A DNA stretch of 22,116 nt from Isohypsibius dastychi (lineage: Eukaryota; Tardigrada; Eutardigrada; Parachela; Isohypsibiidae). Under the pieces are notes generated by a model. It worked only from the letters and a program-made list of their open reading frames with translations, did no database searches and had not been told where the DNA came from. The translations under genes and the position numbers were made by a program. Every line of letters begins with the position of its first letter. Position 1 is the first letter of the stretch. Positions 18,486 through 22,116 of the stretch are shown one piece after another. The stretch is from positions 1-22,116 of the forward strand of contig JAQIWT010000367.1 of the NCBI GenBank assembly GCA_034696485.1, written 5' to 3'.

Positions 18486-21400
18486 CTGCAAAACAACCCT
18501 CAAATTAAGCGAGCCAAAACCAACAAGGTTCGTGGTTCAGGCACGTCCTAATTTGCGACAAATTTACCTGTCATCTTTTGTTAGCCATCGATATGTCCCC
18601 GAACCTCCAGTCACATTGAAATCCCCTGCAAAGTTTCGTTTATCATCTGGTACAACATCCAATCAAGCTGGTAAACTAACCCAAAATAGTTCCAGTCGCC
18701 AAGGTCACCGGAAGTACTCCAAGATAGGGAACATCGACAGTGATGAGAGTCGGTCCGCTAATACTCAATCCAGATTTCGTCAGTTGCCGAACAGAACCAA
18801 AATGGTTGACCACCGGTAAAGCGCCAGTTAGAGTCGATCGAGCTGCTGACTCAGGAACCTGATCATTAGCGATGCAGTTGGGTGGAAATCCAGCACGATT
18901 CGGTCCGATAATCTGTTTAAATTCACTGTATGAAACAGCTCAAATATTGGAATAAATTAGCTTCTACCGTGATTGATGCAGTGGCCGATCGCTCTCGAGA
19001 ATCCACAGCAGTTACCAGAAGAGTTCGAGGAACCTGGACAAACCCTCGATTGAAGATTCGTCCCTGAGGATCGATTTCGAATTCACCAGAAGGCGAGAGG
19101 AAATAACGGAGCTGTTCTCCCGATCCACTTTGAGCCTGAATCAAGCAAAACGTGTCAGATGAATAAGGAAAAGAACGAGAAGTGTCAAACAAACCTGAAC
19201 TTGTCCAATCAAGGTCCGTGGCGGAGCTGCAGCTGGAACTGTGAAAGTGAAACTAGGTTGGATAAATCGCGGCGCCGAGCTTGATGGTGGGTTGAATGTC
19301 GCGCCTTGTGTCACGATATCCAAGCTGAAAAACGGATTGTTGGTCGCTCCTAGGGTTGGTTGAGCACACGAGGGTGTAATGGAGATTTCAAGTCGCATAA
19401 TCGCAGTTCTGCTGACGGAATCTCTCGCTGCAACGTCAACATTATAGACTCCCTGTCCTAATGAAACACGGCTTCGGAGATCGCCAGTGACACTGTTGAG
19501 ATCAAAGATGTCAGTTCCACCAGTGCTCCAGATGAAGTAGCTGACTCTGTCATTGGGGTCTGCCACCAAAGCGCGAACTCGCCCAATGAAACTTGTGCCA
19601 GGGGGTGCGCAGAAAGGGGTCACGAATATTGGAGGGCTTTGACCAGGGGGCAGTGATGGCACGTTGGGGTTGATGCGACTTTGAAATGGAGGAATCGCAT
19701 TCAGATTCGAAAACGGATTCGGCATTCCGAGTGGAGGATTGAAAGCGCCCTCAGGTGGAAAGAACCCAGGTGGCTGAAGGGGAAAGCGCTGTTCTCCAGG
19801 GGGTGTAAAGTGTTGGTCTCGAGGGGGCTGGAAGATATTTTGCGGTGGGAACTGAGCGGGACTGTTCACTGGAAACGGATTTGAATTGCCGACCGGAAAT
19901 GGAGGACCAACTGGAGGAGGGTTTCTATGGAAGGTAAATTAAAATTAAAATTACGCGAGATTGCGATACTAACCATTGTACTCACCGATTAAAGTTTTCG
20001 AAGTTTTCAAAGTTTTTGAAGTTGTTTCCTGGTCTCAGATTGTTGAACATCGGATCGATAAACGAAGAACCGAATCCACCAGCCGAAAGTTGCTTGTTGG
20101 TTCCCGTGTTTTTGATATCGCGCTGATTTGGGTCCTCCACATTTTCTGACGACGAATCATGCTGTTTGTTGTTATTCGCGGAAGATTCTGTGTTACCGGA
20201 ACTGATAGTTTTTTTCGATGGGTCGTCCGGTTGGAAATCACTTGGGTTAAAAGACTGCTGGTTTCCTCTATCTTTTCCGTTCGGGTTTCCCAACGCAAAA
20301 CCAAAGTGTTGCATTGGATTCCCTTGCATCTGGAATTCTTCTTGAGTTTGGATCATCGGTCGGAGCAACCTACTCGGAAACTGCGGACGAAATAATCCAT
20401 CAGGGACGGGGGACCCACCAGGGTTCCCGAAGTTGAAATTAGGACCCGAAATGGCCATGAACGGCGTAGGACTGTTGACCGGTCGATTAGGTCCAAGGAT
20501 TCCGTTATCTGGATTGAATCCAGGACTGAAGCCAGGACTGAAAGAAGGATTAAATGGTCCCGGAAATGAAGGTACACTGACAGGTTGCGGAGGTCCTAAG
20601 TTCGAACCAGATCCCGGGTTGAATCCCGGGTTCGTTGATGGTGCAAATGGTGGATTATTTGCTCCAAACGATCCAGGGAACGGCGAACTGTCGACAGGCC
20701 GTGGGAAACCCAAATCTGGACCAGATCCCGGGAACCCAGGATTAAACTGGGGATTACTAGGTCCTCCGAACAACGCAGGGCCATCCACCGGGCGGGGTGG
20801 ACTAAGTGGTCCAGAGCTTGGGTTGAAACCAGGATTGAAGTTTTGTGGTCCCCGGAAGAGGAACGGTTCCAGAACTCCTCCACATTTAAAGTAGATGGTG
20901 ATTTGTGTTTGAGCGCGCTGACCTTGAATATCAGTAGCGAAGACTTCAAAACGGGATTCGAACGGTGGTACATTAAGAAATGGCACTCGGAGCCAGATGA
21001 CACCGTCTGGAGCGATGGAGAACTCTTGTGGGTTGGAAAGGCTGAAGGTCACGGCGCCAGGATTTCCAACGAGCTGTAATGGAATCAGTCTTAATTTAGC
21101 GGGTTTGAAAAGGCCGCTTCAAAACTGCATTACTCAAAGAAGAATCCATCTGCTACAAACGCCACCAGAAAAGTTGCTGTTAGAGGTGAAGCCACACTCA
21201 CCATAATTCTTTCGTTCGGGTTAACCTGTGTTCCCGAATTACAGTTGGTCAAGACGAATCCATAATTCGGTCGAGCAAACTGCATCATTCCTCCAGGAGG
21301 AGGAAACGTCTGGCGACATTGAAAGTTGACAGTTACGGACTGCGTCGAAGACATGCCATCAGAATTAATTGCGCGAACAATGATCAGTCGTGAATGTGGC

Positions 21401-22116
21401 ACACCGGGAACGGAACTTCCAACACGCAGTTCACCCGTATTGAAATCAATGGAAACTTCGCTGTTAGGATTGTCCAGAATATATTGGATTCTTCCGTACA
21501 TTGGGTCGACCGCCTGAACCTGACCGAATGGCGAATTCAGAATACAATTTGAGACGAATAATTCCGTAACAGGAGATATGAAAATTGGGGGCGATCTGAT
21601 GCCCGCAGGTACAGGAGGAGAGATGACTTGACCGGTGGATGGAACCACGTTAACTCGGATAACAGTCTCGCAAAACTATGAATAGACAAAATAGTGATTA
21701 ACAAAACAATAAAACTAAGTCTGTCAAAAACAGTTTCAATTTTTGAAGCGTTATTCTTCTGTTTTTTCAGTTTCTGCGATATGATATTTTGACTCACTAA
21801 ACCGAGAACTCACCTGTCCTCCAGGTATTACAGCTCGCACGCGAAACTCGAGCGCCGAACGTGTTTGGGGGTAAACTCGTCCTTCGGTAAATGGGCGATT
21901 CCTGGGTGACAACTGTTCAGGACCAGTAAATACTTGTCCGCTAATTGGGTCGACCCGAAATCGATCAAAAACGACATCTGGAATGTTATAGCTGATTGGC
22001 ACGCCGACTTGATGAGTAGCGGTGACCTTTGTGACTGGAGTATTTGGCGGAGTGTCACTTGGTACAGCGACGGTCAAGAATGGGTCCATACAACGTGGGC
22101 TGAATGGATATGTACC
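18269..22116 (-). CDS. large extracellular cadherin-like repeat protein with Pro/Gly-rich linkers (5' partial, 3' end uncertain)
   Basis: Spliced model: 22116-21814, 21675-21202, 21073-19986, 19924-19195, 19135-18968, 18912-18681, 18625-18568, 18485-18269. This is 3,270 nt (1,090 codons) in frame across all junctions; the frame is open at the window's right edge. At least five diverged cadherin-like repeats are visible. Each has a strand pattern such as YFLSPSGEFEIDPQGRIFNR (about 19.05 kb), FDLNSVTGDLRSR, VSIDFNTGELRVG or FRVDPISGQVFT, then an AxDSxxR/ATDIQG-type turn and a final strand ending in Cys. Canonical calcium motifs such as DxNDN are not seen. Two linkers (about 20.4-20.85 and 19.6-19.9 kb) are Pro/Gly/Asn/Phe-rich. 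I infer a secreted or membrane-anchored matrix or adhesion protein. The final part (VTVKIIV..STVSIEPFLNRSPQEID) resembles the membrane-proximal region of large cadherins, but no transmembrane segment is certain. Confidence 0.75.
18568..18625 (-). CDS. cadherin-like gene, 58-bp micro-exon
   Basis: Encodes DFNVTGGSGTYRWLTKDD between a phase 1 and a phase 2 intron. Acceptor TTTGCAG|GGG, donor GACAG|GTAAAT. The frame is exact on both sides. Confidence 0.72.
18681..18912 (-). CDS. cadherin-like gene exon (232 bp)
   Basis: IIGPNRAGFPPNCIANDQVP through TLATGTIL. No long single open frame marks it from Met, but 77 codons are open and both splice phases fit (acceptor TTTAAACAG, donor TTGG|GTTAGT). 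An AG at 18926-18927 is an alternative acceptor but does not fit the upstream phase. Confidence 0.75.
18968..19135 (-). CDS. cadherin-like gene exon (168 bp)
   Basis: AQSGSGEQLRYFLSPSGEFE through VTAVDSRERSATASIT. This is the clearest cadherin-like core in the gene. Phase 0 on both sides, with flanking introns of 59 and 55 bp. Donor ACG|GTAGAA. Confidence 0.85.
19195..19924 (-). CDS. cadherin-like gene exon (proline-rich linker plus two repeats)
   Basis: Begins with a Pro/Phe/Asn-rich linker (NPPPVGPPFPVGNSN onward). It then has a repeat from PIFVTPFCAPPGTSFIGRV to LEISITPSC and the start of the next (FTFTVPAAAPPRTLIGQVQ). Acceptor TTCCATAG|AAAC, donor CAG|GTTTGT (phase 0). Confidence 0.85.
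19986..21073 (-). CDS. cadherin-like gene, large exon with Pro/Gly tandem repeats
   Basis: 1,088 bp. Residues 1-65 finish a cadherin-like repeat (VTFSLSNPQEFSIAPDGVIW; TQITIYFKC). About 140 residues of imperfect Pro/Gly/Asn/Phe repeats follow, then a polar Asn/Ser-rich tail. Acceptor ATTACAG|CTC, donor AATCG|GTGAGT (phase 2). A 153-codon antisense frame (20433-20894) is a by-product of the repeat composition. Confidence 0.85.
21202..21675 (-). CDS. cadherin-like gene exon
   Basis: Starts FCETVIRVNVVPS after acceptor TTCATAG. Contains a second repeat from FVSNCILNSPFGQVQAVDP to QSVTVNFQCRQ, then begins a third. Donor ATG|GTGAGT (phase 0). Confidence 0.82.
21814..22116 (-). CDS. cadherin-like gene, exon at window edge (partial)
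   Basis: Open from the edge (GTYPFSPRCMDPFLTVAVPS). It encodes most of one cadherin-like repeat: PISYNIPDVVFDRFRVDPIS, then LEFRVRAVIPGGQ. Donor CAG|GTGAGT (phase 0). Confidence 0.8.

Noticed and set aside
20433-20894. 153-codon plus-strand open frame rich in Gly/Pro/Leu
   Set aside because: It is exactly antisense to the Pro/Gly repeat linker of the cadherin-like gene; Gly/Pro-rich codons keep the opposite strand open. The sense frame has splice context and flanking domains.

Overview
The window is genomic DNA from an animal with a compact genome, most likely an invertebrate. Coding sequence is split by short GT..AG introns, many of them 55-90 bp, and the recognisable genes are metazoan: an AP-3 delta adaptin and a p140Cap/sickle-tail (SRCIN1/KIAA1217) relative. 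I cannot assign a phylum. There are no bacterial features, rRNA, tRNA or CRISPR arrays.

Layout. (1) 3-1181, plus strand: the 3' end of the AP-3 delta adaptin gene, covering the Lys-rich hinge and C-terminal ear. (2) 1564-9354, minus strand, tail to tail with AP-3: a 16-exon SRCIN1/KIAA1217-like gene that I assembled by hand. Every exon junction keeps frame and gives a 1,184-residue protein. (3) 9355-15957: a 6.6 kb gene-poor stretch, probably the promoter and undetected 5' exons of the SRCIN1-like gene. It contains decayed Tc1/mariner-type transposase sequence, including a 21-bp SPDLN-encoding segment present twice in inverted orientation. (4) 15958-16392 (plus) and 16723-17133 (minus): two small uncharacterised coiled-coil genes facing each other. 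(5) 17446-17782: a 337-bp MITE-like element with 76-80 bp terminal inverted repeats. (6) about 17361/18260 to 22116, minus strand: a large gene for an extracellular protein with diverged cadherin-like repeats and long Pro/Gly-rich linkers. Its 5' part lies outside the window, and its 3' end is ambiguous and lies next to or around the MITE.

The neighbours show no operon logic, as expected for an animal genome. AP-3 delta acts in endosome-to-lysosome vesicle sorting. The SRCIN1-like protein is expected to be a cytoplasmic adaptor linking Src signalling and the cytoskeleton. The cadherin-like protein is expected to be extracellular or membrane-anchored. The least explained parts are the cadherin-like gene with its MITE-associated 3' end, the two orphan coiled-coil genes, and the transposase fossils.
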